A stretch of DNA of 64,000 nt from CAZWSX01 sp964636985 (GCA_964636985.1 CAZWSX010000013.1:62001-126000); one strand, 5' to 3'; shown: positions 9,630-19,635, numbered from the stretch's first letter. Notes: generated by a model not told the origin, from the sequence alone. Numbers and translations: made by a program.

Positions 9630-10676
9630 ATGCTCCTGCTTTCGATCGAATCGACCTGTGACGAGACGGCAGCCGCCGTGATCGACGACCAGTTTGTGGT
9701 TCGGGGATCGGCGGTCGCCTCGCAGGATGAACTACACCAGCGTTTCAAGGGAGTCGTTCCCGAAATCGCTGCGCGGGCCCACGTCGAGCGGATCTTGCCG
9801 ACCATCGATCAAGCCTTGCAGCGGGCCAGCGTCACGCTGCGTGATATCGATTTGTTCGCGGTGGCCAATACCCCGGGGCTGGCTGGTTCGCTGATGGTGG
9901 GGCTGGTCGCGGCCAAATCGCTCGCGTGGGCCTATGGCAAGCCTCTGGTCGCCATCAATCACCTGCACGCCCATGTTTATGCATGCTGCCTGGCGGCCAA
10001 GCGAAGCCTGTTTCCTTGCGTTGGCTTCGTGGTGAGCGGCGGCCATACCACGCTGTTCGACTGCCGCGGCCCGTGCGAATTCGTCCACCTGGGCGGAACC
10101 ATCGATGACGCGGCCGGCGAGGCCTTCGACAAGGTCGCCACCATGTTGGGGTTAGGCTATCCCGGAGGCCCCCACATCTCGCGCGTGGCAGCGCAGGGGA
10201 ATCCAGCGGCGTTCCGTTTTCCCCGTTCGTTCGCGAACGATCCGTCGACGCTCGATTTCAGTTTCAGTGGGCTCAAGACCGCCGTGCGCTACGCCATCGC
10301 TGGACCAGGGAAGCCTCTTCCCAATGAGGCGCTGCCTGCCACACTTGTCGCTGACCTGGCCGCCAGTTTTCAACTTGCCGTGGTCGAAAGCCTGGTTGCC
10401 AAAGCGAAACACGCCCTGCAAAGGACAAAACTGAAAACGCTGTGCGTCGGCGGAGGGGTCGCTGCCAATCACTTGCTCCGCGAACGCTTGCGCGAGATGA
10501 CCGATCAGCTCCGCTGCGAACTATGGATCGCGCCACCTGAGTTGTGCACCGACAACGCCGTGATGGGAGCGATTGCCTTCGAACGCTTCCGGTTGGGGAA
10601 GGTGGAACCGCTCGATCTCGACGCGATCGCGGGCCTGGTCCGCGGTATGGCTCCCGGCGAATCGCTTGCCAACTGA
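9630..10676 (+). CDS. tsaD: tRNA N6-adenosine threonylcarbamoyltransferase TsaD
   Basis: This is the catalytic subunit for the last step of t6A37 formation on ANN-decoding tRNAs, acting in the cytoplasm with TsaB/TsaE (not in this window). It has 348 residues, the usual family length. It opens with the typical LLLSIESTCDETAAAVID and carries the metal-binding INHLHAHVYA (His 111 and His 115), the GGTIDDAAGEAFDKVA segment, DFSFSGLKTAV, VGGGVAANHLLR and a C-terminal CTDNAVMGA with the metal-ligand Asp. All diagnostic motifs are present. It converges with the VWA protein gene and shares the terminator hairpin region between them. Confidence 0.97.
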   Translation: MLLLSIESTCDETAAAVIDDQFVVRGSAVASQDELHQRFKGVVPEIAARAHVERILPTIDQALQRASVTLRDIDLFAVANTPGLAGSLMVGLVAAKSLAWAYGKPLVAINHLHAHVYACCLAAKRSLFPCVGFVVSGGHTTLFDCRGPCEFVHLGGTIDDAAGEAFDKVATMLGLGYPGGPHISRVAAQGNPAAFRFPRSFANDPSTLDFSFSGLKTAVRYAIAGPGKPLPNEALPATLVADLAASFQLAVVESLVAKAKHALQRTKLKTLCVGGGVAANHLLRERLREMTDQLRCELWIAPPELCTDNAVMGAIAFERFRLGKVEPLDLDAIAGLVRGMAPGESLAN

Positions 10677-10716
10677 TTGGAGTGAGCGGCGTTTGCGATT
10701 CTTCGTGCGCAATAAA

Positions 10717-10742
10717 AAAGCCGCCGGCAAATGCCAGCGGCT
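10717..10742 (-). terminator. Terminator between tsaD and the VWA protein, best in minus orientation
   Basis: A 10-bp stem (AGCCGCCGGC / GCCAGCGGCT) around AAAT. Read on the minus strand the single mismatch becomes a G-U pair and the stem is followed by six U, so it fits the 3' end of the gene ending at 10773. On the plus strand only a short T run follows. Confidence 0.72.
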
Positions 10743-10772
10743 TTCGTATTGAGACGCGGACCGCTACCAGGA

Positions 10773-13700
10773 CTAGGTGCCGGTACCGCCACCGGTCGCA
10801 TTGTTGCTACCCGGACCAGCCACGTTAAACGTGTTGACTTCGCCGATCGACGAGAAGAACGGGAAAGGCGAAACACGGACGTAGCGACGGTCAGCCGAGA
10901 TAACGGCCGAAGCCGACATCAAAGCACCCGTTGGCAAAATGGTCGGACGAATGGTGAAACCCACTCCGCCGCCACGGCCGAACAAGGTACCCGAAGGATC
11001 ATCCGACGGAGGCGGTGCAACGCCGCCGCCACCAGGCGTATACGACGACTGTCCTGGCGACTGGCTGTAATGGCTCCAGCTGTTGCGACTGGCGGCGACC
11101 TGCTGGCGACCACCAAAGGCACTTTGAATCCGCGCCGAGTGAGCGACCTGGCGATTCAAAGCGTCGGCGACTTGAGCATCGGCTAGTTGTTCCGTGCGAC
11201 GGCCCTGTCCCATTTGGAACGTGACGAGCGCGCTCTTCTCGCCAATCTCGATCAACTGGCTCATCTTCACTTGCTTGGCGCTACCGAAGCCGGTGTAGAT
11301 ATCGACGGTGGCCTTGCCACCGGCGACCTTACCCCAAACTCGCTTGACGAAGATCTTATAGTCGCCGGAAAAACCCTTAGGGCAAACATAGATCTCCTTT
11401 TTGGGGACGTCGCTCACCAGGAGCCCGCCACCTACCGAACGCGGATGGTCCAGCGAGCAAATCGCGCCCGAGGGATCTTCGACGGTGATATCGAGGTCGG
11501 CATCGCCGTTCCACGAAACCTCCAGGTAGCAGTCGCGGGTTCGAGCTTCGCCAATCGCCGTTTCAAAAGCTTTCGCTTCGTCGTTCTTTCCTTGCTCGCG
11601 GAGCGTCAAAACGGTCGCTCGCGCCAACTTGTCGGCGTCTGCTTCCACCTTGGCTTGCTCCTTCGGCCAGGCTTGTGAAAGAACACCTACGCACCCCCAA
11701 CGGATGCCGTCGAGATCGTTCAGTTCCTTCGAAATGCCCAATCCTATGACGTAAGGCTCGGGCAGCGTTGGGACCGCTTCCGAGACTTCGCGGCAGAGCT
11801 TCAAGGCTGCCGTGCGGCACTCGAGCTTGTTAAGGAACAACGCCACGTCGAGCATGTTGTAGGGATCGTCGGCGAAATCGACAGCCGACGTTACGGCGCG
11901 TTCGATCTCTTCTTCGCTTGCCTTATTGGCTTTCAAGGCCAGGGCCATCATTTCGTACATCCACGGTTGAGCCAAGCCATTGCGAAGCGCGACATTCGTG
12001 GCTACCACCACTTCATCGAACTTCTTGGCTTCGACCAACTGGCGGAGCGTGTTTCGAACGGCGATTTCCGATTCGACAACCGCGTACGATCGATTCTTGG
12101 CCGAGTCGATATTCGCGACTTCGGCGGTAACCGCTTTTTCCCAGGCCAGATTGCGGTTCTGTTCGTTGGCATCGACCAACAACACGCGGTCCGTGAGGGA
12201 CTTCGCAGCCGGTCGGGCCACAGCAGGAGCAGCCTCTTGAGCAGCAGGCTTTCCGGCAGCGGGCTTCTCAGCGGCAGGCTTTTTGGCTTCGCTCTTCTTG
12301 GCATCGCTGCCATCGAGCTTGAGCTCATCTTCAACGGCGAAGAAACCACCGCCGCCACCACCCATGCCACCCATGCCACCACCCATACCACCCATGCCGC
12401 CGCCCATACCACCGCCCATGCCACCGCCCATGCCACCGCCCATGCCACCGGACATGCCACCCATACCCATACCGGCACCGCTTTGAATCGGCACCACCAG
12501 GTCACCCACTGGGTACACCTTGGTTAGCAGTTGGGTTTTGGCTTTTTCGGCCGTGGTGATTTGCAGCACTTCGTCTTGCACGAGGTAGGTCAGTTCGAGG
12601 GGTTGCAGCAACAGCCGCAGACCCGAACGAAGGGTGACCTTCGGCAGTGACAGGTTAACCGGTTGGTCAGGGCTAACGCTCGCTTCTTCCAAAGCCCGGG
12701 TATCCAGAACGATCGGGATGTCGAGCTTTTCCTTGAGGGAGTCCACGACTTCGTTCAGAGGCATTTCCTCGTAAGTCATGTTGTCCACAGTTTCGTTCAG
12801 CTTATTGACGATCCGCTCTTCGGTGCTACCTGGCCGAACCAGGTCGACCGAGGCCCACTTCTTGCGGCGAATCGTGATGTCCTCCCACTTGGCGGCGGGC
12901 GGATAGAGAATCGGCGGTTCATCAGCGAACGGAACGTGCGCCAATTCAACCTGGAACAGCTGGTCGACCATTCGTTGTTGGCGAAGGGCTTGCAGACGCC
13001 AATTCTCGAAGTTGTTTCGAACGATATCGGACCACCACCACGTGCTTTGTCGAATCGTCGATTCGGGAACCAGGCGATCGATCTCAGCCACGGGGAAGTC
13101 TTCTGCTTCCTGGAATCGATACTCGATGATCAGCGAATTCATCCGCTCCGTCAGGCCGACGATCAGGTTTTGGTCTTCCGTCAATTCCCGAGCGATCCGT
13201 TCCAGTTCCAATCCCGCCGCGCGGCGTTGTTCGGCCTCGATGCGAGCTTGCTGATCGATCGCGGCCCGGCGCGTTGCTTCGCGAATCGTGTTGACGATTT
13301 CGTCGCGGAAGCGGGCCCGCTTTTCGGCATCGAGATCGGGTTGGCGCTCGACGTAGTCTTGCAGCAACTTGAGTTCGCTCACGGCACCCGAGGCATTGGC
13401 TTCGGCCACCATCCGGCGAGCGTCACGCAGCCGGACTTGAATATCATTTTCGATTGCCTCCGAGTTGGCGCGGCGTTTTGCTTGGACGGTGTCGAGGAAG
13501 GCGCCTTCTTCGGCGACAAATCGCTCGAGCAGGCCATCATCAGCACGGTCGCCACCTGCAAACTCGACCAACGTCAAATCGGCTTCGCCATCGGCGACTC
13601 GCGACTGACGCTTGGTGATCAAATCCTTCAGGTTGAGCGCCTTGGGATTCTTGGGATCGCGAAGCAGCGCTTCGTTGTTCACGCGTTGAGCGCTTTGCAA

Positions 13701-14789
13701 ATCACCACTGACAAACGATGCGTGGGCCATTTCGGCCAAGTCGTCGGCCGAACGAAAAGCGACTTTGCCTGCTTCGGCGAGGCCGCGAGCGCCCAGGGTC
13801 GGCAGTGTGACACCGCCGTCGGGACGAGCCATTTCGATCAGCTTCGGCAAATACGCAAAGTCTTCGCTCGAAGGCTCAGGCGTAACAGTCCACTGCAAGT
13901 GAACGTTCTTGCCGCCTACTTCGGCATCGACTTCGATTTGTTGCGGCTTGGTTCCTTCGATATCGCCGATCAACACCGTTTCCCGGTCGGCTCGCAACGG
14001 AGGCGTGACCTTGGGGAACGATTCGACAAACGATTCCGGCAGCTTCGATTGCGTGGGCCAAATCACAGGCAACCGGGCGCTGTCCAGAACTTCGCTTGCC
14101 AAGCGCTCGGGCTTGTTCTCAGGGCGATCGTTGAAGATGTAAACGTTGCCACCCGTTTGATTGGCCAAGGTGGCCATCAGGGCGACATTGGTCTCGGTAC
14201 CGATCGCGCATCCGAACACCGCAACGTGTTCCTTGGTGAGCTTCTCGGCCAGGGCCGTGGTCCGAGCGGAGGTGAAGACCCCCGACTTGCTCATTGCGTC
14301 GCCGAGATAGATCACCGAGCGAGCTCGGCCTTCGTCTGCGGGGAACGACGAGGCGGCGAATTTGAGGCCGCCTTCCAGGTCGGTCGAACCAAGCGGCGTT
14401 CGTGCCGTGAGTTTTTCCAGACCCGCTGCCAGGGCCGCATCGTCGCCGGCGACAAAACCAGCCGTCAGCGGAACGGCGCGGTTGTCGATGGCAACCAACT
14501 GCACGCGGTCGTTGGCGTTAAGACCCTTAAGGATCTCCTTCACCGCGGCCAGCGAAATGGTGCGGTAGTCGCCGCTCTGGCTGGCCGACGTATCGACCAT
14601 CAACATCACGTCGACGGCACCAGGCTTCGCCAGATTTTCGTCGGGCGTTAAGGTGAGCGCAAAGGAGGTACCGGTGGCACCATCGAAGGTAGCCAGTCGA
14701 GCGGACTGACCTTCCGCAGCAACTGCGGTCGCCCAAAATACGACTGGAACAGTAGCGATTCGCATCGCCAACCGAAGTCGCTTCAACAT
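10773..14789 (-). CDS. Large secreted VWA-domain protein with secretin-N-like segment, Gly/Met repeats and DUF2135-like C-terminus
   Basis: 1338 residues with a signal peptide (about 1-26). A von Willebrand A domain follows, with an intact MIDAS motif DTSAS (66-70) and a downstream GSTDLEGGL. The middle is helical and charged. A segment near 670-755 (MPLNEVVDSLKEKLDIPIVLD...LLLQPLELTYLVQDEVLQI) resembles the STN/secretin short domain. It is followed by about 40 residues of Gly-Gly-Met repeats (about 773-813), encoded by nearly perfect tandem repeats, and an Ala/Lys/Pro linker. Near the C-terminus, WNGDADLDITVEDPSG and LDHPRSVGGG resemble DUF2135 (YfaP-like). The mix suggests an exported adhesion or scaffold protein; the exact role is unknown. 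Confidence 0.82.
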   Translation of the reverse strand: MLKRLRLAMRIATVPVVFWATAVAAEGQSARLATFDGATGTSFALTLTPDENLAKPGAVDVMLMVDTSASQSGDYRTISLAAVKEILKGLNANDRVQLVAIDNRAVPLTAGFVAGDDAALAAGLEKLTARTPLGSTDLEGGLKFAASSFPADEGRARSVIYLGDAMSKSGVFTSARTTALAEKLTKEHVAVFGCAIGTETNVALMATLANQTGGNVYIFNDRPENKPERLASEVLDSARLPVIWPTQSKLPESFVESFPKVTPPLRADRETVLIGDIEGTKPQQIEVDAEVGGKNVHLQWTVTPEPSSEDFAYLPKLIEMARPDGGVTLPTLGARGLAEAGKVAFRSADDLAEMAHASFVSGDLQSAQRVNNEALLRDPKNPKALNLKDLITKRQSRVADGEADLTLVEFAGGDRADDGLLERFVAEEGAFLDTVQAKRRANSEAIENDIQVRLRDARRMVAEANASGAVSELKLLQDYVERQPDLDAEKRARFRDEIVNTIREATRRAAIDQQARIEAEQRRAAGLELERIARELTEDQNLIVGLTERMNSLIIEYRFQEAEDFPVAEIDRLVPESTIRQSTWWWSDIVRNNFENWRLQALRQQRMVDQLFQVELAHVPFADEPPILYPPAAKWEDITIRRKKWASVDLVRPGSTEERIVNKLNETVDNMTYEEMPLNEVVDSLKEKLDIPIVLDTRALEEASVSPDQPVNLSLPKVTLRSGLRLLLQPLELTYLVQDEVLQITTAEKAKTQLLTKVYPVGDLVVPIQSGAGMGMGGMSGGMGGGMGGGMGGGMGGGMGGMGGGMGGMGGGGGGFFAVEDELKLDGSDAKKSEAKKPAAEKPAAGKPAAQEAAPAVARPAAKSLTDRVLLVDANEQNRNLAWEKAVTAEVANIDSAKNRSYAVVESEIAVRNTLRQLVEAKKFDEVVVATNVALRNGLAQPWMYEMMALALKANKASEEEIERAVTSAVDFADDPYNMLDVALFLNKLECRTAALKLCREVSEAVPTLPEPYVIGLGISKELNDLDGIRWGCVGVLSQAWPKEQAKVEADADKLARATVLTLREQGKNDEAKAFETAIGEARTRDCYLEVSWNGDADLDITVEDPSGAICSLDHPRSVGGGLLVSDVPKKEIYVCPKGFSGDYKIFVKRVWGKVAGGKATVDIYTGFGSAKQVKMSQLIEIGEKSALVTFQMGQGRRTEQLADAQVADALNRQVAHSARIQSAFGGRQQVAASRNSWSHYSQSPGQSSYTPGGGGVAPPPSDDPSGTLFGRGGGVGFTIRPTILPTGALMSASAVISADRRYVRVSPFPFFSSIGEVNTFNVAGPGSNNATGGGTGT

Positions 14790-15356
14790 CTTTGAAACTC
14801 CCAGAAGAGAAAGCCCAACGGCCGGCCCAGCCGTTGAATAGTTCGTACCGAGTTAACTTACCTTATTGGCTTACAATCACTCGCATTGGATCTGTACGAT
14901 GACACGCGTCAAATCCAGCGAAACGCCCTATCACGCAAACGACGTACCAACTGCTTGCAAGCAATACGCCGGCCGCGCGCAAGGGCCTATTTGATTGCAG
15001 TTTATTCGCCTTAAGACCGTGGTGCCAACATAATTCGCGAATTAATCCGTTCGAGCGAGATCCCGGTTTCGGCCTCAATTTCACGGCAATTCAGAAAAAA
15101 AACGTCGATTGCGATCGACGTTTTAGGGCAGCCAATGAAGGGTTCCGTTACTGATCGCGGGAGCGCGATTACGTAACCTACATCAACAAGATGGCTGGTA
15201 GCGATTGGAGAGGACGGCAACCGGAGTGGGGCAACGTCTTTTTACGCCACACGACCGTTTGCGTTTTGCTACAAGCCAGATGTGACTGGGCGAAAGTTGC
15301 CCGGTCAGAAGACCGGGCCTAGAAGATTTCGCTCTAAAGCCTCACCAAATCAGTAC
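14790..15356. other. 567-bp intergenic region with two hairpins
   Basis: Upstream of the VWA gene and downstream of the secreted-protein gene ending at 15357. It holds an intrinsic terminator (15099-15124, minus) and a hairpin just past the 15357 stop: GCCCGGTC (15299-15306), AGAA, GACCGGGC (15311-15318), with no T run. Short minus-strand frames here have no recognisable content. I see no RNA gene, though a short transcript ending at the terminator is possible. Confidence 0.45.
15094..15124 (-). terminator. Intrinsic terminator, minus strand
   Basis: A perfect 11-bp inverted repeat AAAACGTCGAT / ATCGACGTTTT around TGCG. On the minus strand it is followed by a run of eight U. It lies about 230 bases beyond the stop of the gene ending at 15357, so it either ends a long 3' leader or belongs to an unseen short transcript. 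Confidence 0.65.
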
Positions 15357-16985
15357 TTATCGCGTTTCCAGCCAGTTCGAGCGGGCCGAAGAGACTTCGT
15401 CTGAATGGTGATGAAGGCTGTCCAGGGCCTCATTTCCCCAGTTCCAGGCAGCTTGGACGTTTTCTCCCAGCCAGGCAAAGATCGGGTCGAGTTCCAGGCG
15501 AGTATGCTGCCCGGCCTCGAATTCTTCCCGTTGCAGGTCGTCCAGGGCCAGGGCCTCTTTGGTCCAGCCATTTTGCGTCACCACGATCTCGCCGGCGTCG
15601 TCGCAGCCCGGGAAGTCGAAATCGCGTCCCGACCAGAGGCCATTTTCAACGATGGCTTCGCTCTGGAAATCATTCTCAAGCGTGGGACCACTTTGCCGGC
15701 TCAGATTCGGATCGATCGTGACCAACAATCGCATGAGATTTGCCAGCGAGTTGGAATCCTCAGGGCTGTCGATTTCCAGGTCGCAGGGGAGGGCAGGGAG
15801 GGGGCCATCGACTTTGTCGAACAATTCCGCTTCGGAGAGGTTCGCTTCGGGACCAATCCACCGATCATCGGCGACGTCAACCACTGGATCGACCGATTCG
15901 ATCTTCATCGCAGGGGCGGTTTCCGTTTCGGTGGCGAGCGAAAGAGTCGCTTCCTGTTGCCAGTTGGGACTGTAGCCGCCGCAGGACGGGTATCCCCGTT
16001 CGTTGTAGGCCGCGCCGCCGCGATCGCATTGATTGACAGGAAGAGGAGGCAGCGCCGGTTTCACCGAGACCACTTCGATGTCCTGTCGCAGTTCCGCCAA
16101 AGCTGCGGCATTTTCTGCCGCCGCGTATTCTTCGGCAACGCGCGACTTGAGTTCGATGCGTGGTGCGTAGCTTTCCAGTTCCTGCATCGCGGTAGAAAAC
16201 TGTCGCAGGTACTCGAGCACGAATTCAGGGTACTCGAATCGGAAGTTGTCCTGAGCTTGCTGCGAGGGGAGAGAGGCGCTTTCCGCGTTGCTCAAGGTGA
16301 AGTCAGCGCCCGGTGTCGACTCGCTTGCGGAAACAGAGTCCGCATCAGGGCGTCCTTCCGCGCGGAGTTCAGGATTGGATGCGTACCGCCGAAGATACAT
16401 GCCGCAATCCCAATCGAGATAGGGATCGCTCCCGGCGAAGCCATCTTGTTCGATCGACTCAACCAGGTCGTCCGCGATCGTGTCGCTGGCCAGATTGTTC
16501 GACTCACCAGTGTTCGAGTCGCTGTAGTTCGACGGCAATCCGACTGGGCAAACATTCGCCCAAGGGTTGGTTCCTTTCGCCGATTCCGTTGCAGCGGTGG
16601 ACTGGATGGGGCTTTCGATCGGTTGGCCTAAGCCGCATCCATACTTTTCGCCAGTGAGTGGGTCAGCGCTGGCATCGATCGCGGCATAGTCGATCGGCTC
16701 GGGGTTGCTTGAAGCAACCTCATTGGCGAAGCGAGGCTCATAGCCGGCGACGTCGACATCAATGGGATGAGCGCCAAGCCGCTGATCGGTGGGATCGCCG
16801 CCGATATCGGCGTACACTTCGCCGTGGCCTCCAAACTTCACGAATTCCCATTCACGATCGTGAATGGGGCTGGAACGCTGCGCTCGCTGACTTGCGTAGG
16901 CAGTGTTCTTCGCCGATTCGATCGCCGTACTCGATATCCCGATGATCGCCATCAATGCGAAGAAGGCGTAAAACGTCCGAAGCAT
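15357..16985 (-). CDS. Hypothetical secreted protein
   Basis: 542 residues starting at the ATG at 16983-16985, which is followed by a clean signal peptide (MLRTFYAFFALMAIIGISS) and preceded by GGGAG about 9 bases upstream; a longer in-frame start at 17102 would add 39 residues that are not signal-like. The mature protein is acidic with no domain I recognise. It has scattered Cys pairs near DWDCGMYLRRY, NQCDRGGAAYNERGYPSCGG and FPGCDDAG, and ends in a Trp-rich stretch (WLGENVQAAWNWGNEALD). Probably periplasmic or surface-exposed. The neighbours give no functional hint. Confidence 0.65.
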   Translation of the reverse strand: MLRTFYAFFALMAIIGISSTAIESAKNTAYASQRAQRSSPIHDREWEFVKFGGHGEVYADIGGDPTDQRLGAHPIDVDVAGYEPRFANEVASSNPEPIDYAAIDASADPLTGEKYGCGLGQPIESPIQSTAATESAKGTNPWANVCPVGLPSNYSDSNTGESNNLASDTIADDLVESIEQDGFAGSDPYLDWDCGMYLRRYASNPELRAEGRPDADSVSASESTPGADFTLSNAESASLPSQQAQDNFRFEYPEFVLEYLRQFSTAMQELESYAPRIELKSRVAEEYAAAENAAALAELRQDIEVVSVKPALPPLPVNQCDRGGAAYNERGYPSCGGYSPNWQQEATLSLATETETAPAMKIESVDPVVDVADDRWIGPEANLSEAELFDKVDGPLPALPCDLEIDSPEDSNSLANLMRLLVTIDPNLSRQSGPTLENDFQSEAIVENGLWSGRDFDFPGCDDAGEIVVTQNGWTKEALALDDLQREEFEAGQHTRLELDPIFAWLGENVQAAWNWGNEALDSLHHHSDEVSSARSNWLETR

Positions 16986-17580
16986 ATTGCAAATCTCCCG
17001 CGTTGAGCTTTTTGAGATGTTCGTCGTCTCGCGCGACGCTTGTCGGCATGTGCCGGGCGACTGTCCCCTAGTCGCCGCGACAATGGTGCCTGGTTCCGAC
17101 AAGCGACACGGTTCCGCTGACCAGCGCGAGCGACGTGTCTAGGTGGGTCTGGCTCCCATCGAGCGAGGTCCCGTCGCCGAAGGAATGCCAGCATTGCTTT
17201 CAGAAGAAACTATCGGACTAGCGCGCTCGGACGCGTGAGATAAACAGCGGGATATATGAGGCGTACGAAAGCTTTTTTGCCTTGGCAAGGTCGCGCGATC
17301 GGACCAGTTGGCACATGCGACGCGCGTGAAAATGCAATCTTCACGAAGGGTTTTTCTCTCTCAAGTGCCATGAGCGCAGCAGGAGTTCATTCGCAAGCAA
17401 ATTGTTCGCTCCAAAATCGTTCACGCTTGAACGATAGCAACGCTGTCAGGGAGCTTCCTCCACCATGCTGGCGAACGATTTGCTATTGGGATCGCGCGGC
17501 GAAAAACGTATAGGAAGCACGCCGAAAAACAGCGGCTGGTTGAGCACTTGTCTGCGAACGTTTCCGATACGCACCGACTT
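16986..17580. other. 595-bp divergent intergenic region, no gene seen
   Basis: Between the divergent secreted-protein gene (-) and the HtrA-like protease gene (+). Small frames inside it have no plausible content. A TGGCACA...GC string at 17309-17324 has sigma-54-like spacing but lacks the TT of the -12 box. I see no clear promoter, repeat or RNA. Confidence 0.4.
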
Positions 17581-18897
17581 ATGAGTCTTCGAACGCACAA
17601 CGAGAGCCCTCGCCGCGATCGCGCAATCGCCAGTGCACCGGCTCTCTTGTTCTTTTGTTTTGCCTTGCTTGCGACGGCTCGTCCCGCGCCGGCCCAATTC
17701 CCGCGTTTTCCTGGCTTTGGCCGCAGCAACGAGACGCCTGCGAAAACACCGGAGAATCAGCGTCCGCCGGCAACGCGCCAGAACAACCAGCAGCCCCCAC
17801 CGCCTGGAAACGCCGAACGCGCTCAAGCAGCGCCGCGTGTTGCCGCTCGAACCCCTGAGCTCGCGCCGCGCAAAGAGAACAACAATATAGAAGACTTGGA
17901 TCTCGACCCCGATCTCTCGGAAGAAGAGAAGATCAACATCCGCGTCTACGAGACGACCAACCGCGGGGTCGTCAATATTACGACGCATGCCACGCGTGAG
18001 ACACTTATCTTCCTAGAGGTCCCGCAAGACGGCGCCGGGTCGGGCTCGATTATCGATCAAAAGGGACACATCCTCACCAACTGGCATGTGGTCGAGGGAG
18101 CACAGCAAATCAAGGTGACCCTCTTCAACGGCGACACCCTCGACGCGACCGTGGTCGGCAGCGACCCACCCAACGATATTGCCGTGCTCAAGATTGAAGC
18201 CTCGCCCGATGTTTTGTTTCCCATCAACGGTGGCGACTCGTCCAAACTCCGCGTAGGGCAACACATCTTCGCGATTGGCAATCCCTTTGGATTGGATCGG
18301 ACGCTGACGCGCGGCATCATTTCGAGCCTCAATCGGCAACTCCCATCGAAATCGGGCCGTACCATGCGATCGATCATCCAAGTCGACGCGGCGCTCAACC
18401 GCGGCAACTCGGGCGGTCCACTGCTCGATAGTCGCGGACGCCTGATCGGCATGAATACGGCCATCGCCAGCAGCACCGGCGAAAACACCGGCGTGGGTTT
18501 CGCGATTCCCGTCAACACCATCCGCCGCGTGGTCCCGCAGCTGATTCGCGACGGCAAAGTCGTCCGAGCGTCGATCGGCATCACGCACGTCTTTCACAAC
18601 GACGAAGGAGTCGCCATTGTGAAGATGGCGACCAACGGCCCCGCCGAGCGCGCCGGCCTGCGAGGTTTCCGGATCGTGAAACAATCCAAGCGCCGCGGAC
18701 CATTTACGTTCGAAGAGAAAACACTCGACCGCGCCCATGCCGACGTGATCGTTGGCGTCGACGGTAAAGGCGTTAAGACGCGCGACGAGCTGCTCGACGC
18801 CATCGAAGACCATCGCCCTGGCGACGAGATCGAACTGACTATTCTGCGAGAGGGTCAGCCGCAGAACATGCGGATGCAATTAGGGGCAGATGAGTAA
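17581..18897 (+). CDS. HtrA/DegP-like trypsin-type serine protease with PDZ domain
   Basis: 438 residues from the ATG at 17581; a TTG at 17548 is the alternative, and neither has a strong Shine-Dalgarno. The protein has a signal peptide (APALLFFCFALLATARPAPAQ), a Pro/Gln-rich linker (about 40-110), a trypsin-like domain with the triad His 169 (TNWHVVEG), Asp 199 (NDIAVLKI) and Ser 277 (NRGNSGGPLL), and a C-terminal PDZ domain (about 335-435) with VGVDGKGVKTRDELLDAI. There is one PDZ, so it resembles DegS/HhoA more than DegP. The role is periplasmic protein quality control or envelope stress sensing. It stands alone, with no rseP- or rpoE-like neighbours. Confidence 0.9.
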   Translation: MSLRTHNESPRRDRAIASAPALLFFCFALLATARPAPAQFPRFPGFGRSNETPAKTPENQRPPATRQNNQQPPPPGNAERAQAAPRVAARTPELAPRKENNNIEDLDLDPDLSEEEKINIRVYETTNRGVVNITTHATRETLIFLEVPQDGAGSGSIIDQKGHILTNWHVVEGAQQIKVTLFNGDTLDATVVGSDPPNDIAVLKIEASPDVLFPINGGDSSKLRVGQHIFAIGNPFGLDRTLTRGIISSLNRQLPSKSGRTMRSIIQVDAALNRGNSGGPLLDSRGRLIGMNTAIASSTGENTGVGFAIPVNTIRRVVPQLIRDGKVVRASIGITHVFHNDEGVAIVKMATNGPAERAGLRGFRIVKQSKRRGPFTFEEKTLDRAHADVIVGVDGKGVKTRDELLDAIEDHRPGDEIELTILREGQPQNMRMQLGADE

Positions 18898-19143
18898 TTC
18901 CCAAAACAAACAACGCCCGCGCGAAAAAAGCTGGCTTCCGTGCCAATAGCACCGAATCCCTGGCATCGACTTACAAACCCAACAAAACGACAGGGGTACG
19001 AACCATAGCGACGACTCTCTTCGCGCGAGCGTATTTCGTTACGATGTTTTGAGAAATCACCCTCCATGTTGGTGATAGTTTGGCAAGGTTTGGCTTCAAT
19101 TCCTTTGACCGCCGGGCCTGCTCTCGTCCTTAACTCTTCGTGC

Positions 19144-19635
19144 TTAATTTGCCAGCTCGTCGAACAGCTTTCTGAACTCGGGCATGTTCCCTTCGAGCCA
19201 CTTGAACCATGCCGTCGGCTGCCAGATCTCGACGCACACGCCGGCACCGACAACCACCACGTCTCCACCAGGCTCAACGGCGAGAAACTCTCTAAATCCT
19301 TCGGGCACCACCAGCCGGTTTCGCCCGGCTAAGGCCACGTCGCGATGACGCGTCGATAACATTCTTCCGAGCCACTGAACATGTTCGGTGCGGCCATCTA
19401 AGCGGCCGCTTTGCATCTTCGACTCGATCAACTTCGTCCCGGAGTCGATGCGGTCTCGCCACACCGCGGGGGTCCACAGGCTCAGGCAGCCAATTCGCTC
19501 CTTCGCCAGGATGCACTCAGTATTTTCTTCCGTCCCTAAAAGGGGCTCCGCCAACTCTCCAGGAATCGACAATCGATAGCGATCGTCCAACGTTCGGGGG
19601 AACTCACCCAGAAGTAGCGCTCGCGATCGTGTCAC
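19144..19635 (-). CDS. mraZ: MraZ-like AbrB-fold transcription regulator
   Basis: 163 residues. MraZ proteins are DNA-binding repressors with two AbrB-type half-domains that control the division/cell-wall (dcw) cluster. The first half shows GEFPRTLDDRYRLSIPGEL, the second GRNRLVVPEGFREFLAVEPGGDVVVVG followed by IEIWQPTAW, which are classic MraZ signatures. I chose the GTG at 19633-19635 because AGGA precedes it by about 9 bases and MraZ proteins normally start just before GEY/GEF; a GTG at 19665 would add 10 residues. No rsmH, ftsL or mur genes follow, so the gene is detached from any dcw cluster in this window. Confidence 0.85.
   Translation of the reverse strand: MTRSRALLLGEFPRTLDDRYRLSIPGELAEPLLGTEENTECILAKERIGCLSLWTPAVWRDRIDSGTKLIESKMQSGRLDGRTEHVQWLGRMLSTRHRDVALAGRNRLVVPEGFREFLAVEPGGDVVVVGAGVCVEIWQPTAWFKWLEGNMPEFRKLFDELAN

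Noticed and set aside
12355..12475. CRISPR-like short tandem repeats
   Set aside because: They are in frame and encode Gly-Gly-Met units in the VWA protein; there are no spacers.
12663..14651. Long plus-strand open frame of about 660 codons
   Set aside because: It is the complement of the VWA protein gene; high GC at third positions creates long antisense frames. No domain is visible.
17309..17324. TGGCACATGCGACGCG upstream of the protease gene as a sigma-54 promoter
   Set aside because: Spacing is correct but the -12 half lacks TT and the final A/T, so the match is weak.
17256..17513. 85-codon plus-strand frame upstream of the protease gene
   Set aside because: No ribosome-binding site, no recognisable composition or domain, and it sits in a divergent promoter region.
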